Assembly: GCF_013390595.1 (NCBI RefSeq)
Contig: NZ_JACAWV010000022.1
Location: forward strand, 868,001 to 932,000
Source: Rhizobium sp. RM
GTDB lineage: Bacteria > Pseudomonadota > Alphaproteobacteria > Rhizobiales > Rhizobiaceae
Length of the DNA: 64,000 nt
Direction: 5' to 3'
This document shows positions 52,727-62,195 of the stretch, piece by piece. The translations under genes and the position numbers were made by a program. Every line of letters starts with the position of its first letter. Position 1 is the stretch's first letter. The notes beneath the pieces were generated by a model. That model was not told the origin of the DNA and made no database searches. It saw only the letters and a program-made list of their open reading frames with translations.

Positions 52727-53521
52727 ATGCAGAACGAAACGCTGCCGCTCCCGATCCAGAGCCCCCTGCTTTCGTCCCTCTCCGGCAACAAGGTTCGTCA
52801 CGGCTTTTTTACACGCTATGGCGGGGTTTCGGCAGGCATTTACGAAGGTCTGAATGTCGGCCTCGGCTCGAACGACGAGCCGGAACGGGTCAAGGAAAAC
52901 AGACGCCGCGTTGCGCAATGGTTTGGCCTGCCGACAGAGAAACTTGCGACCGTCCACCAGGTCCATTCTCCTGATGTGGTCGTCGTGGATGACAGCTACG
53001 CGGGCGATCGCCCGGAGGCAGATGCTATGGTCACGGCGACACCCGGCGTGGTTCTCGGCGTGTTGAGCGCCGATTGCGGCCCCATTCTTTTTGCCGATGC
53101 CGAGGCGGGTGTGGTTGGCGCAGCCCACGCCGGATGGAAAGGTGCACTGTTTGGCGTTCTGGAGAACACCATAAGCGCCATGGAACGGCTTGGAGCCAAC
53201 CGCGAACGCATCGTCACGTCGCTCGGCCCGTCCATCAGCCAGGCCAATTATGAGGTCGGGCCGGAATATGTGACGCGCTTTACCGACATCGATCCCGATT
53301 ACCAACGTTATTTCTCCGCTGCAGAAAAAGCCGGCCATGCTTTTTTCGACCTGAAACAGTTCACCATCGACCGCTTGATCAAGGCAGGTGTCAGGGCGGA
53401 AAATCTCGGTCTTTGCACCTACCCCGACGAAGAGCGATTCTATTCCTATCGCCGCACCACCCATCGCGCCGAACCGGATTACGGACGGCAGATTTCTGCT
53501 ATCGCTGTTGTGGAGGATTAA
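52727..53521 (+). CDS. pgeF: Peptidoglycan editing factor PgeF (YfiH)
   Basis: This 264-residue copper/zinc-type protein matches the PgeF/YfiH/LACC1 family. Metal ligands are seen in HQVHS, SADCGPI and AAHAGWKG. The family removes wrongly incorporated amino acids from muropeptides in E. coli, and LACC1 has laccase and purine-nucleoside activities; which applies here is not known. CAAGGAA precedes the ATG. The stop is separated by one base from the start of the M24-like gene, suggesting coupling. Confidence 0.92.
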   Translation: MQNETLPLPIQSPLLSSLSGNKVRHGFFTRYGGVSAGIYEGLNVGLGSNDEPERVKENRRRVAQWFGLPTEKLATVHQVHSPDVVVVDDSYAGDRPEADAMVTATPGVVLGVLSADCGPILFADAEAGVVGAAHAGWKGALFGVLENTISAMERLGANRERIVTSLGPSISQANYEVGPEYVTRFTDIDPDYQRYFSAAEKAGHAFFDLKQFTIDRLIKAGVRAENLGLCTYPDEERFYSYRRTTHRAEPDYGRQISAIAVVED

Positions 53522-53522
53522 T

Positions 53523-54674
53523 ATGGCCCTGCATTTCGAGCCCTCGGAATTCGAGGCGCGTCGCGAACGGCTGACCGCGAAGATGGCGGAAGAAAAGCTG
53601 GATGCCATGCTGCTGTTTGCGCAGGAAAGCATGTACTGGCTGACCGGTTACGACACCTTCGGCTACTGTTTTTTCCAGACGCTTGTCGTGAAGTCCGATG
53701 GCTCCATGACGCTCCTCACACGGGCAGCAGATCTCAGGCAGGCGCGCAATACCTCCACCATCGAAAACATTCTGATCTGGGTCGACAGGCCGAACGCTGA
53801 CCCGACGCTGGATCTTAAAAATCTGCTGAGCGATCTCGATCTGCTCGGCGCCCGGATCGGTATCGAATACGACACTCACGGTATGACCGGGCGTGTCGCA
53901 CGCCTCATAGACAATCAGCTCGCCAGCTTTGGCCAGCTTGTCGATGCCTCCTATCTCGTCAGCACACTTCGTCTCGTCAAAAGCCCGGCGGAAATCGTCT
54001 ATGCAAAACGGGCTGGCGATATGGCCGACGACGCACTTGATGCCGCGATGAAAATCATCGCGCCCGGCGCTGACGAAGCAGACATTCTGGCAGCGATGCA
54101 AGGCGCGATCCTGGCACGTGGCGGCGACTACCCCGCCAACGAATTTGTCATTGGCTCTGCCGCGGACGCTCTGCTCTGCCGCTACAAGTCTGGCCGCCGC
54201 AAGCTTGACACGACGGATCAGTTGACCCTGGAGTGGGCAGGTGTCAGCGCTCACTATCACACGGCCATGCTGCGAACGGTACTGATAGGCGAACAGGATT
54301 TCCGGCAAAAGGAGCTCTACAGCGCCTGCCTGCAAAATCTGACGGCGATCGAAGAAATCCTGCGTCCCGGCAGCACATTCGGCGATGTTTTCGACATGCA
54401 TGCCCGTGTCATGGATGAACGCGGCCTCACCCGACACCGCCTCAATACCTGCGGTTACTCGCTCGGCACCCGTTTTTCGCCGTCCTGGATGGAGCATCAG
54501 ATGTTCCAGGCAGGCAACCCACAGGAGATTCAGAAAGACATGACACTGTTTGTGCACATGATCGTGATGGATTCCGACTCGGGCTACGCGATGACGCTAG
54601 GCCAGACATATCTGACGACGGACGGCGCCCCGGAGCCCCTGTCACGCCACAGCCTCGATCTTCTGACAGCGTGA
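53523..54674 (+). CDS. M24 (creatinase-fold) protein lacking metal ligands
   Basis: The 383-residue protein has an N-terminal creatinase-type domain (LTAKMAEEKLDAMLLFAQESMYWLTGYDTFGY) and a C-terminal pita-bread M24 domain (EIVYAKRAGDMADDALDAAMKIIAPGADEADILAAMQGAILARGGDYPANEFVIGSA). The usual metal-binding Asp/Asp/His/Glu/Glu set is not there: the DxG position is Glu237-Trp-Ala-Gly, the second Asp is replaced in SAHYHTAM (His244, His246), and the GHGIG and EP strings read GYSLG and VHMIV. It thus resembles creatinase, which acts without metal, more than prolidase. Substrate unknown. GTGGAGG precedes the ATG at 53523. Confidence 0.82.
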   Translation: MALHFEPSEFEARRERLTAKMAEEKLDAMLLFAQESMYWLTGYDTFGYCFFQTLVVKSDGSMTLLTRAADLRQARNTSTIENILIWVDRPNADPTLDLKNLLSDLDLLGARIGIEYDTHGMTGRVARLIDNQLASFGQLVDASYLVSTLRLVKSPAEIVYAKRAGDMADDALDAAMKIIAPGADEADILAAMQGAILARGGDYPANEFVIGSAADALLCRYKSGRRKLDTTDQLTLEWAGVSAHYHTAMLRTVLIGEQDFRQKELYSACLQNLTAIEEILRPGSTFGDVFDMHARVMDERGLTRHRLNTCGYSLGTRFSPSWMEHQMFQAGNPQEIQKDMTLFVHMIVMDSDSGYAMTLGQTYLTTDGAPEPLSRHSLDLLTA

Positions 54675-54795
54675 GTCTTACTCCACAACCGGCCATTTGA
54701 CCTGGTAAACCGGCGTGTTTGACAGGAGGGGAGAACCCGCCATACATTGCCGCACCCTGGAAGAATATGGAGCGGAACATGAGAGGCAACATCGC

Positions 54796-55500
54796 ATGAG
54801 CCGGACAAGGCTCATTCTCGTCATCCCGGCGCTCGCCCTCATGCTGTCGGCCTGCAACACGACGGAAGCCCTGACACCGCAGGTCGATATTGGCCAAAGC
54901 GGGTCCACACCCGTGACCCAGGGTGATCTTGATCAGATGGCCGCCGCCGCAGACAGGGCACCAGCAGGTTCACCAGCGACATCGAGCTCAGTTCGCTCCT
55001 ATGCGCCACAAAATACGCTGCAGGCTCAGGCACAGGCGCTCTCCAACGGCAATCAATATGGCCAACCAGTCGACCAGAGTCCTCCCCAGCAGCAACCGCA
55101 ACAGACGGCCTCGCTCGCTCCTTCCGGTTCCTCCGGCGATTCCATTCGCTTTCTGCCCATTATCGGCGCTCCCGTACAGGCGGTCACCCCGCTGTCGCGC
55201 CAGCTCGGCGCGGAAGCACGTGCCAAGGGTCTGACGATCCGCGCCTCGAACGACCATTCCGCCGACAATATCCTGAAAGGATACTTCTCCGCCTTCGCTG
55301 ATGGCAGCAAGGTGAATGTCATTTACGTCTGGGATGTGCTGGATGCGAATGGTGCGCGCCTGCACAGGCTTCAGGGCCAGGAAACAGTGCCTGGCAAGGG
55401 CAACGATCCATGGTCGGCCGTCAGTGATCGTGTGATGCAGGATATCGCGGCAAAAACGCTGAATGAATATGTCACATGGAAGCAAGCACAGCGGGGATGA
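54796..55500 (+). CDS. Lipoprotein of unknown function
   Basis: The 234-residue protein starts with a lipoprotein signal peptide (TRLILVIPALALMLSAC, lipobox LSAC), then a polar, Ser/Gln/Pro-rich stretch (PVDQSPPQQQPQQTASLAPSGSS) and a C-terminal domain with LSRQLGAEARAKGLTIRASNDHSADNILKGYFSAFADGSKVNVIYVWDVLD. It is likely anchored in the outer membrane by lipidation by the Lgt encoded upstream. AGAGG lies nine bases before ATG 54796. The function is unknown; the family is common in Rhizobiales. Confidence 0.75.
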   Translation: MSRTRLILVIPALALMLSACNTTEALTPQVDIGQSGSTPVTQGDLDQMAAAADRAPAGSPATSSSVRSYAPQNTLQAQAQALSNGNQYGQPVDQSPPQQQPQQTASLAPSGSSGDSIRFLPIIGAPVQAVTPLSRQLGAEARAKGLTIRASNDHSADNILKGYFSAFADGSKVNVIYVWDVLDANGARLHRLQGQETVPGKGNDPWSAVSDRVMQDIAAKTLNEYVTWKQAQRG

Positions 55501-55718
55501 GGCAGTAAAACCGGACAAGTCGCAAAGATTTCACGAAAATCATTGGGAAAGCATGGAGTCCTCTTGCAATCGGAGGCAACAGCGCTATTAAGGCGCGCAT
55601 GGCAATAGGGCGTGTCCGGCAAAGGTCTTTCGGCCGGGTATTCCTCCCCTTGAACGACGCTTGGTCACGGAAAACCTATCCCGGACCATAGGCGATGGCA
55701 TGGAAACAGGCGGCCGCA

Positions 55719-56651
55719 ATGAAGGTTTTCGCAGGCAATTCGAACCGGCATCTCGCCGAAGCGATCTGCAAGTATCTCAACGTTCCTCTAGGAAATGCCA
55801 CTGTAAAGCGGTTTGCTGACCAGGAAATATTCGTAGAAATCGGGGAAAACGTACGTGGTGAGGACGTTTTTGTCGTCCAGTCCACCTCATTCCCGGCAAA
55901 CGATCATCTGATGGAATTGCTCATCATGATCGATGCCATGCGCCGCTCTTCAGCGAAGCGGATCACGGCGGTTCTTCCCTATTTCGGTTACGCCCGCCAG
56001 GACCGTAAGGCCGGCCCCCGCACACCGATTTCCGCCAAGCTTGTCGCCAACCTGATTACTGAAGCGGGTGCTGATCGCGTTCTGACGCTCGATCTTCACG
56101 CTGGGCAGATCCAGGGTTTCTTCGACATTCCGACCGATAACCTCTTCGCCGCACCGATCCTAGCCCGCGACGTTAAGGAACACTACGACACCAACAACGT
56201 CATGGTGGTTTCGCCTGACGTTGGCGGTGTGGTTCGCGCCCGTGCACTGGCAAAGCGCCTCGACTGTCTGTTGGCTATCGTCGACAAGCGCCGCGACCGT
56301 CCGGGCGAATCCGAGGTCATGAACGTCATCGGTGATGTCTCTGGAAAGGACTGCCTCCTGATCGACGACATCGTCGATTCCGGCGGCACGCTTTGCAACG
56401 CGGCCGAAGCGCTGCTGAAGAAAGGCGCGACCAGCGTCACCGCTTACATCACGCATGGTGTTCTGTCCGGCGGAGCTGTTGCCCGTGTCGCTTCATCGAA
56501 GCTTCGCGAACTCGTCATCACTGACAGCATTCAGCCGACCACCGCCGTTCAATCGGCCCACAATATCCGCGTTGTCACAACGGCAAATCTTTTGGGCGAA
56601 GCCATCAACCGTACGGCTCAGGAAGAGTCTGTGTCTGGTCTGTTCGACTGA
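55719..56651 (+). CDS. prs: Ribose-phosphate pyrophosphokinase
   Basis: The 310-residue enzyme makes PRPP from ribose 5-phosphate and ATP for nucleotides, His and Trp. The first domain has [16 protein letters not shown] and the [46 protein letters not shown] tract; the PRPP-binding signature [20 protein letters not shown] is complete, as is [16 protein letters not shown] use ATG 55719, which gives the family N-terminus; eight extra in-frame codons upstream are not needed. A terminator follows at 56678. Confidence 0.96.
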   Translation: MKVFAGNSNRHLAEAICKYLNVPLGNATVKRFADQEIFVEIGENVRGEDVFVVQSTSFPANDHLMELLIMIDAMRRSSAKRITAVLPYFGYARQDRKAGPRTPISAKLVANLITEAGADRVLTLDLHAGQIQGFFDIPTDNLFAAPILARDVKEHYDTNNVMVVSPDVGGVVRARALAKRLDCLLAIVDKRRDRPGESEVMNVIGDVSGKDCLLIDDIVDSGGTLCNAAEALLKKGATSVTAYITHGVLSGGAVARVASSKLRELVITDSIQPTTAVQSAHNIRVVTTANLLGEAINRTAQEESVSGLFD

Positions 56652-57016
56652 GACATCGAAGATCAGGTAACAATTTGAAAGGCGGCCATCATTCCGATGC
56701 CGCCTTTTTGCTTTTCCGGGGCTGCGACCGGACAGCGCATCGATCGGGGAGCTGAAAGAACGGCTTGTCCAACCCGTTCTCAACATCCAACTGGCGAGAC
56801 ATTTCCGTCAGTCACCACCGATCCTCCACGACACGTGCCGTCGACGGAGCTTCGCGCCATTTCCTTACCGTTTTATGCAAGCCTCAACACGACGAGAACA
56901 CGGGAAATTTTCGCGTAAAAAGAGAAATATAGTCGTACAATTGCCTCGAAATTTAACGCGTCCGTAAACAATTGTTGCGACGTTTCCGGCACATATTTCA
57001 GGGGGGAGAAAACACG
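56652..57016. promoter_or_regulatory. Spacer with prs terminator and second mcp promoter
   Basis: The 365 bases have the prs terminator (56678), no gene, and an AT-rich section at 56880-56970 that is the likely promoter of the chemoreceptor gene, with TATAG at 56930-56934. Confidence 0.4.
56678..56712 (+). terminator. Terminator of prs
   Basis: AAAGGCGGC (56678-56686) pairs with GCCGCCTTT (56699-56707), followed by TTGCTTTT. Confidence 0.8.
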
Positions 57017-59284
57017 ATGCCCGGCACGATTCCGTCCAATGGCAAGATCAAGTCATTGTCCATAAAAGCAAAGTTTGCAGCACTGGTCACAGGCGCAACC
57101 TTGATTTCCTGTTTGTCCGTAGGACTGATCTCCTATCAGATCGGCAAGGCAGGTCTGATCGACGCCAGCACAATCAGGCTCGAAACGGTTGCAGGAAATC
57201 AATCGAAGCAGCTTGACGCATATACATTGCGCGTCGAACAAAGCATTGCCGAACTGTCGCAGAACTCTGCAATTGCACAGGCAACGGAAACGATGACCAA
57301 CATCATTCCGAGCGAACTGGATGCCGTCGTGCAGGCTTTCCGTCGTGATGGCGTTTCTGAAGAAGAGCGCGCCGCTTTTGACGGTACCGGATTGAAGTTG
57401 CTCTACGCCATCCAGCACGCAACCATCAATGGGACCATTGCCAGCGTTTGGCGCAATACCAAGGTCAGTGACATCTACGTAATCGACAAGAACGGTCTGA
57501 TTGTCTACTCGGTAACCAAGGGCAAGAACTTCCTCACCAATATTTCCGAGCCGCAGAACAGAGCCATCAAGGATCTTTATGATCGCGTCTCTGCGGGGAA
57601 AGACGGCATTATCACGACTGCGTCGTTCAGCGGCCAGGGCGCGGACGAATCTGCTTTCGTCGGCATGCCGCTTGCGGTTTCGAACTGGGGACAGATACAG
57701 CGAAAAGGCGTCGTGATCATGCGCGTTTCGGCAGACCGGGTTGGCACGATCGTCACGCCGGAAGAAACCGGCAAGAGCATTGACGATGCGCTTCTTCTGA
57801 GTGCAGACGGCAAACGCCGCGCGGGCGTCCTGTCCGGCGGTGCGGACGCTCGTGTTCCCGAAAGCCTGGCGGGCCTGTCCGGCTCGGCAAACGCCGGCAC
57901 GGTCGTCGCAAGCACGCCTGCTGGCAACATGTTCTACGCGTATCGCCCGGTCACCGTTTTCGGCGAAAAGCATTTACTCGCGATCGGCCAGCAGGAGAGC
58001 AAGGTTCTCGCGGCTGCCAACAATCTCGCCTTCTGGGCGACGCTGGCAACACTCGCAGTCCTGGCCGCCATGACCCTCATCGGCATCGCCGTTTCCGCAG
58101 GCCTCACAAAGCCGCTGACCGGCCTGGCAAACCTCATGGAACGCCTGAACGGCGGCGAAAACAACATCGAGATCAAGGCTGTCGCACGCGGCGACGAAAT
58201 TGGCACAATGGCCCGCGCACTGGAATCCTTCCGCCGGGGCATCCTTGATAAGCTGCGCATGGAAGACGAAGCCGCCCGCAAGGGAGAGGAACTCGACGAA
58301 GAACGCTCCCAGCGCGAAATGGAAAAGGCGAGAAGCGCCAAGGAGCTGGAAGAAGCCGTCAGTGCTCTTGCAAAGGGTCTCGCCAACCTCGCCGCCGGCA
58401 GGCTCGATCTGCGGATCGAGAAAGCCTTTGTTCCGTCCCTTGACCATCTGCGCATCGATTTCAACAATTCGATGGCGGGTCTGGAAACGACAATCGCCAA
58501 TATCGATCACAGCGCCAGCGCCATTCGTGCCGGCTCGAGCGAACTCAAGAGTGCCTCGGAAGACCTGTCTCGTCGCACGGAACGGCAGGCCGCTGCCCTT
58601 GAGGAAGCTGCGGCAGCACTGGGCGACATGACGAAGGCCGTCAACAATTCTCTCGAACGTTGCAACGTGGCGGTCGAAGCAACAGCCGACACTATGCAGG
58701 ACGCACACAAGTCTACAGCCGTGGTGAAGGAAGCCATCGTCGCGATGGAACGGATCGAAACCTCATCGTCCAAGATCCGCCAGATCATCGATGTCATCGA
58801 TCAGATCGCGTTCCAGACCAACCTTCTGGCTCTGAACGCCGGCGTCGAAGCTGCGCGTGCCGGCGAAGCAGGCAAGGGCTTTGCTGTCGTTGCACAGGAA
58901 GTCCGCGAACTCGCGCAGAAATCCGCCGCTGCGGCCCGCGATATCACCCAGCTGATCGCAACCTCGGCAGGTGATGTAGAAAGTGGCGTTGCGCTGGTTC
59001 TGCGCACCGGCGAAAGCCTGGAACAGATTCAGGGCCGCATTCAGTCCGTCAACGATCAGATCGTGGCGATCGCCGCCGCGTCACGCGAACAATCGGGACG
59101 CCTTGGTGAAATCAACGCTTCGGTCAACGAACTCGATCAGGTCACACAGCAGAATGCCGCCATGGTCGAGGAAACAACTGCCTCCGCCTTCTCGCTGGCA
59201 AGCGAGGCCGACGGCCTGACCGAACAGGTTGGACAGTTCTCGGTTGGCTCCGGTCATCAGAATGAGCGCCGCTACGCCGCTTGA
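57017..59284 (+). CDS. Methyl-accepting chemotaxis protein
   Basis: The 755-residue receptor has a membrane segment near residues 20-38, a long periplasmic region (~300 residues) with DIYVIDKNGLIVYSVTKGKNFLTNI consistent with a Cache-like sensor, a second membrane segment (~345-365), HAMP (SAGLTKPLTGLANLMERLNGG), and the signalling hairpin [33 protein letters not shown]. No C-terminal pentapeptide for CheR is seen. The ATG at 57017 has GGGGGGAG eight bases before it; the longer frame begins in the leader. The ligand cannot be read. A strong terminator follows at 59313. Confidence 0.88.
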   Translation: MPGTIPSNGKIKSLSIKAKFAALVTGATLISCLSVGLISYQIGKAGLIDASTIRLETVAGNQSKQLDAYTLRVEQSIAELSQNSAIAQATETMTNIIPSELDAVVQAFRRDGVSEEERAAFDGTGLKLLYAIQHATINGTIASVWRNTKVSDIYVIDKNGLIVYSVTKGKNFLTNISEPQNRAIKDLYDRVSAGKDGIITTASFSGQGADESAFVGMPLAVSNWGQIQRKGVVIMRVSADRVGTIVTPEETGKSIDDALLLSADGKRRAGVLSGGADARVPESLAGLSGSANAGTVVASTPAGNMFYAYRPVTVFGEKHLLAIGQQESKVLAAANNLAFWATLATLAVLAAMTLIGIAVSAGLTKPLTGLANLMERLNGGENNIEIKAVARGDEIGTMARALESFRRGILDKLRMEDEAARKGEELDEERSQREMEKARSAKELEEAVSALAKGLANLAAGRLDLRIEKAFVPSLDHLRIDFNNSMAGLETTIANIDHSASAIRAGSSELKSASEDLSRRTERQAAALEEAAAALGDMTKAVNNSLERCNVAVEATADTMQDAHKSTAVVKEAIVAMERIETSSSKIRQIIDVIDQIAFQTNLLALNAGVEAARAGEAGKGFAVVAQEVRELAQKSAAAARDITQLIATSAGDVESGVALVLRTGESLEQIQGRIQSVNDQIVAIAAASREQSGRLGEINASVNELDQVTQQNAAMVEETTASAFSLASEADGLTEQVGQFSVGSGHQNERRYAA

Positions 59285-59312
59285 CGGCGACCACGCCTAG
59301 AAATCTTTAAAA

Positions 59313-59347
59313 GAGGCCGGACACTTTCGTGTCCGGCCTCTCTCTTT
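59313..59347 (+). terminator. Terminator of the second chemoreceptor gene
   Basis: GAGGCCGGACAC and GTGTCCGGCCTC form a perfect 12-bp stem around TTTC, followed by TCTCTCTTT. Confidence 0.9.
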
Positions 59348-59443
59348 CGGGCAGGGATTTCAAATTGTCTGAGCCGGGCTCCCAGGAGCCTTGAGCCCCT
59401 GGGAGCTTGCCGGCGACCACCGCCGCCGGCCCCGGGGAGGAGA

Positions 59444-60961
59444 TCAGAAGAAACCGACCTTGTTCGGGCTATAGGAAACAAGAAGGTTCTTGGTCTGCTG
59501 ATAATGATCGAGCATCATCTTGTGGGTCTCGCGACCAATGCCCGACTGCTTGTAACCACCGAAGGCGGCACCCGCCGGATAGACGTGGTAGCAATTTGTC
59601 CAGACACGGCCGGCCTCGATGCCACGACCGGCACGATAGGCAACGTTGGTATCACGGCTCCACACGCCAGCGCCCAGGCCGTAGACGGTGTCGTTGGCGA
59701 TTTCGAGCGCCTCTTCCACTGTCTTGAAGGTCGTCACAGAAACGACGGGTCCGAAGATTTCCTCCTGGAAGACCCGCATCTTGTTGTTGCCTTCAAAGAC
59801 CGTTGGCTGGATGTAGAAACCATCCTTCAGATTGCCGGAAAGCGATTTCTTGTCGCCGCCAGCAAGCACCTTCGCGCCTTCTTTCTTGCCGATTTCCAGA
59901 TAGCTCATGATCTTGTCGAACTGCTCTTGCGAAGCCTGCGCACCGATCATGGTGGAGTTGCTGAGGGGATCGTCCTGCGTGATTGCAGCAACGCGCTTCA
60001 GTGCCTTTTCCATGAAGCGATCATAGATGGACTCATGCACCAGAGCACGAGACGGGCACGTGCAGACCTCACCCTGGTTGAGCGCGAAGAAGGCGAAACC
60101 TTCGAGCGCCTTGTCGAGGAAGGCATCATCTTCATCCATGACATCGGCAAAGAAGATGTTCGGCGATTTGCCGCCCAGTTCCAGCGTGATGTTGGTCACA
60201 TTGTCAGCCGCATAACGCATGATTTCCTTGCCGACCGACGTGGAGCCGGTGAAGGCGATCTTGGCAATGCGGTTGCTTTGCGCCAGTGGCTTGCCGGCTT
60301 CCGTGCCGAGACCGTTGACGATGTTGATGACACCAGGCGGCAGAAGGTCCTCGATCAGTTCCATCACCACCAGAATGGATGCTGGTGTCTGTTCGGCAGG
60401 CTTGAGCACGACGCAGTTGCCGGCAGCGAGAGCTGGCGCAAGCTTCCAGGCCGCCATCAGGATCGGGAAGTTCCACGGAATGATCTGACCGACGACGCCC
60501 AGCGGCTCATGGAAATGATAGGCAACGGTATCATTGTCGATCTGGCCGATCGTGCCCTCCTGCGCGCGAATGCAGCCTGCGAAATAACGGAAGTGATCGA
60601 TCGTCAGCGGAATATCCGCGTTGGTGGTTTCACGCAGCGGCTTGCCATTATCCCAGGTCTCCGCCCGGGCAATGAGATCGAGATTGTCCTCGATGCGTTG
60701 CGCGATCTTGAGAAGAATGTTGGAGCGTTCGGTCACGCTCGTCTTGCCCCACTTCTCCCGCGCCTGGTGCGCGGCGTCGAGGGCAAATTCGATATCGGAC
60801 GCATCCGAGCGTGGGACTTCACAAATCTTCTGTCCGGTCACTGGCGACAGATTATCCATGTAGCGGCCGGATTTCGGTTCGACCCACTTGCCGCCAACAT
60901 AGTTGCCATACTTCAGCTTGAACGGCGCCTCGCCAGCCTTTTGCTGAACCTGAATATTCAT
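59444..60961 (-). CDS. NAD-dependent aldehyde dehydrogenase, AldB-like
   Basis: The 505-residue protein is a complete aldehyde dehydrogenase with catalytic Cys300 in [11 protein letters not shown] and Glu261 in [11 protein letters not shown]. The length and sequence near the active site ([21 protein letters not shown]) are those of E. coli AldB-like acetaldehyde dehydrogenases. AldB-type enzymes oxidise acetaldehyde and similar aldehydes, and the AcoR-like regulator gene lies 182 bases upstream on the same strand. GGGAGGATG precedes the ATG. Its own terminator is not clear; a hairpin at 59380-59406 lies beyond the stop. Confidence 0.93.
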   Translation of the reverse strand: MNIQVQQKAGEAPFKLKYGNYVGGKWVEPKSGRYMDNLSPVTGQKICEVPRSDASDIEFALDAAHQAREKWGKTSVTERSNILLKIAQRIEDNLDLIARAETWDNGKPLRETTNADIPLTIDHFRYFAGCIRAQEGTIGQIDNDTVAYHFHEPLGVVGQIIPWNFPILMAAWKLAPALAAGNCVVLKPAEQTPASILVVMELIEDLLPPGVINIVNGLGTEAGKPLAQSNRIAKIAFTGSTSVGKEIMRYAADNVTNITLELGGKSPNIFFADVMDEDDAFLDKALEGFAFFALNQGEVCTCPSRALVHESIYDRFMEKALKRVAAITQDDPLSNSTMIGAQASQEQFDKIMSYLEIGKKEGAKVLAGGDKKSLSGNLKDGFYIQPTVFEGNNKMRVFQEEIFGPVVSVTTFKTVEEALEIANDTVYGLGAGVWSRDTNVAYRAGRGIEAGRVWTNCYHVYPAGAAFGGYKQSGIGRETHKMMLDHYQQTKNLLVSYSPNKVGFF

Positions 60962-61086
60962 GATTTCATCCTCCCTGATGAAAAACGATCCGTTGCAGAC
61001 CGCATGGGAAGAAGGTGGTCTCCTATCGTGACATTTGGTAGAGGGGCGGCGAGGTTCCGCACCGCACAGTGTTTCACATCTGCGAC

Positions 61087-61120
61087 AAAGCGGCCTTGCG
61101 GAGAACGCAAGACCGCTTTT
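61087..61120. terminator. Hairpin between AcoR-like gene and aldehyde dehydrogenase
   Basis: AAAGCGG and CCGCTTT (with inner TTGCG/CGCAA arms) form an imperfect hairpin with four T on the plus strand and three on the minus strand. It may weakly terminate the AcoR-like transcript; the T tract is short. Confidence 0.4.
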
Positions 61121-61142
61121 GCGGGTCCAGAGTTAAGAAATG

Positions 61143-62102
61143 TCAGTGAACGGCGAGCTTTTTCATCTTGCGATGAAGGGTCGCACGGCTGATCCCCAGC
61201 AAGGAAGCAGCCTGCGTAACATTGCCGTTTGTGCGCGAAAGAACCCGGCGCAGCGCGGCTCTTTCCGCTTCGGCGAGATCAGAGCCGCCGTCATGTCGCT
61301 GCTCGTGAAGTATGTCGGCAGCGGGCACGCCCTGGGCAATTTTCCCATCATCCAGCTTGAGCGCAATTCTCGCAGCACTCGTTGCACCAAGAACAAGATC
61401 GTCCTGATCGACCGCAAGCAGCGAGAGCGACGCACCCGAACCAGTTGGCACAATCACGATACGAGCACCCGGGAAAGCCCGACGGAAAAGATTGCCCTCT
61501 ATCCGTTGCGCTGCATCCTTGACTGCCTGGGTCACGAAAGAGAACGTCATTTCATCAATGTCGTTACGGCACGTCGAAATATCGAGGGCGCCCGTCACCC
61601 TCCCCGTATGATCGCGGATGGGAGCAGTGGTGCAGCTCAGTCGGGTGTTGGACGTGAAGAAGTGCTGGTCGCGATAAACGACAACTGATCGCTCATCGAC
61701 AAGCGCTGTTCCGATACCATTTGTCCCGACGCTTTGTTCGCTCCACACCGCTCCTGACCATAAACCAAGGGCACGGAAATCGCGATCATCTCCCGCCGCG
61801 CCGCGCCGTTCCAGCGCAACCCCCTCGGCATCCGTCAGCAACAGACAACATCCCGACCTGCCGACACTCTGGAATATACGGTCGAGTTCCTCAGTACTTT
61901 CGGCAATAAGGCCGGCAGCACTTTCCCGCGCACGGCGAAACTCGCTGTCGGTCAGGAAAAGAGGCTTGCGATTTTCTTCCGGGGCAAGGTGATGTTTCAC
62001 CATGCAGCGACGCCATGAGGCGACAATTGGAGAGCTCGCGGCGGCGGAACGGTGTCGCGCGATTTCATACACGCGGTCTGCATGGGCAAGGTCAGATGAC
62101 AT
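61143..62102 (-). CDS. AcoR-like GAF-HTH8 regulator without AAA+ domain
   Basis: The 319-residue protein has an AcoR-type N-terminal GAF sensor (VWSEQSVGTNGIGTALVDERSVVVYRDQHFFTSNTRLSCTTAPIRDHTGRVTGALDIST) and a C-terminal Fis-type HTH_8 (ALRRVLSRTNGNVTQAASLLGISRATLHRKMKKLAVH). The central sigma-54-activating AAA+ domain (GAFTGA motif) is absent. Because it cannot hydrolyse ATP to open sigma-54 promoters, it likely works on a sigma-70 promoter. AcoR-type proteins usually activate acetoin or aldehyde catabolism, and the aldehyde dehydrogenase gene next door is the likely target. GGGAGGA precedes the ATG. Confidence 0.85.
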   Translation of the reverse strand: MSSDLAHADRVYEIARHRSAAASSPIVASWRRCMVKHHLAPEENRKPLFLTDSEFRRARESAAGLIAESTEELDRIFQSVGRSGCCLLLTDAEGVALERRGAAGDDRDFRALGLWSGAVWSEQSVGTNGIGTALVDERSVVVYRDQHFFTSNTRLSCTTAPIRDHTGRVTGALDISTCRNDIDEMTFSFVTQAVKDAAQRIEGNLFRRAFPGARIVIVPTGSGASLSLLAVDQDDLVLGATSAARIALKLDDGKIAQGVPAADILHEQRHDGGSDLAEAERAALRRVLSRTNGNVTQAASLLGISRATLHRKMKKLAVH

Positions 62103-62195
62103 GCGCTCCTCCCAAAGCTTTTGGGCAATGTGCGCTGTAAGCCTTCACGTTTCAATAAAAAACTTTGCGAGCGCAGGCTCGCCAGGTTTTCTCGT

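Noticed and set aside
59380-59406. Hairpin CTCCCAGGAG.../CTGGGAG after the aldehyde dehydrogenase gene as a terminator
   Set aside because: The stem is fair, but no T run follows on the minus strand, so I do not list it as a terminator.
61000-61140. Sigma-54 promoter (-24 GG / -12 GC) before the aldehyde dehydrogenase
   Set aside because: I found no TGGCAC-N5-TTGC type sequence in this spacer, and the nearby regulator lacks the AAA+ domain.
59504-61192. 562-codon plus-strand frame over the aldehyde dehydrogenase gene
   Set aside because: Antisense to a complete aldehyde dehydrogenase with catalytic Cys and Glu motifs.
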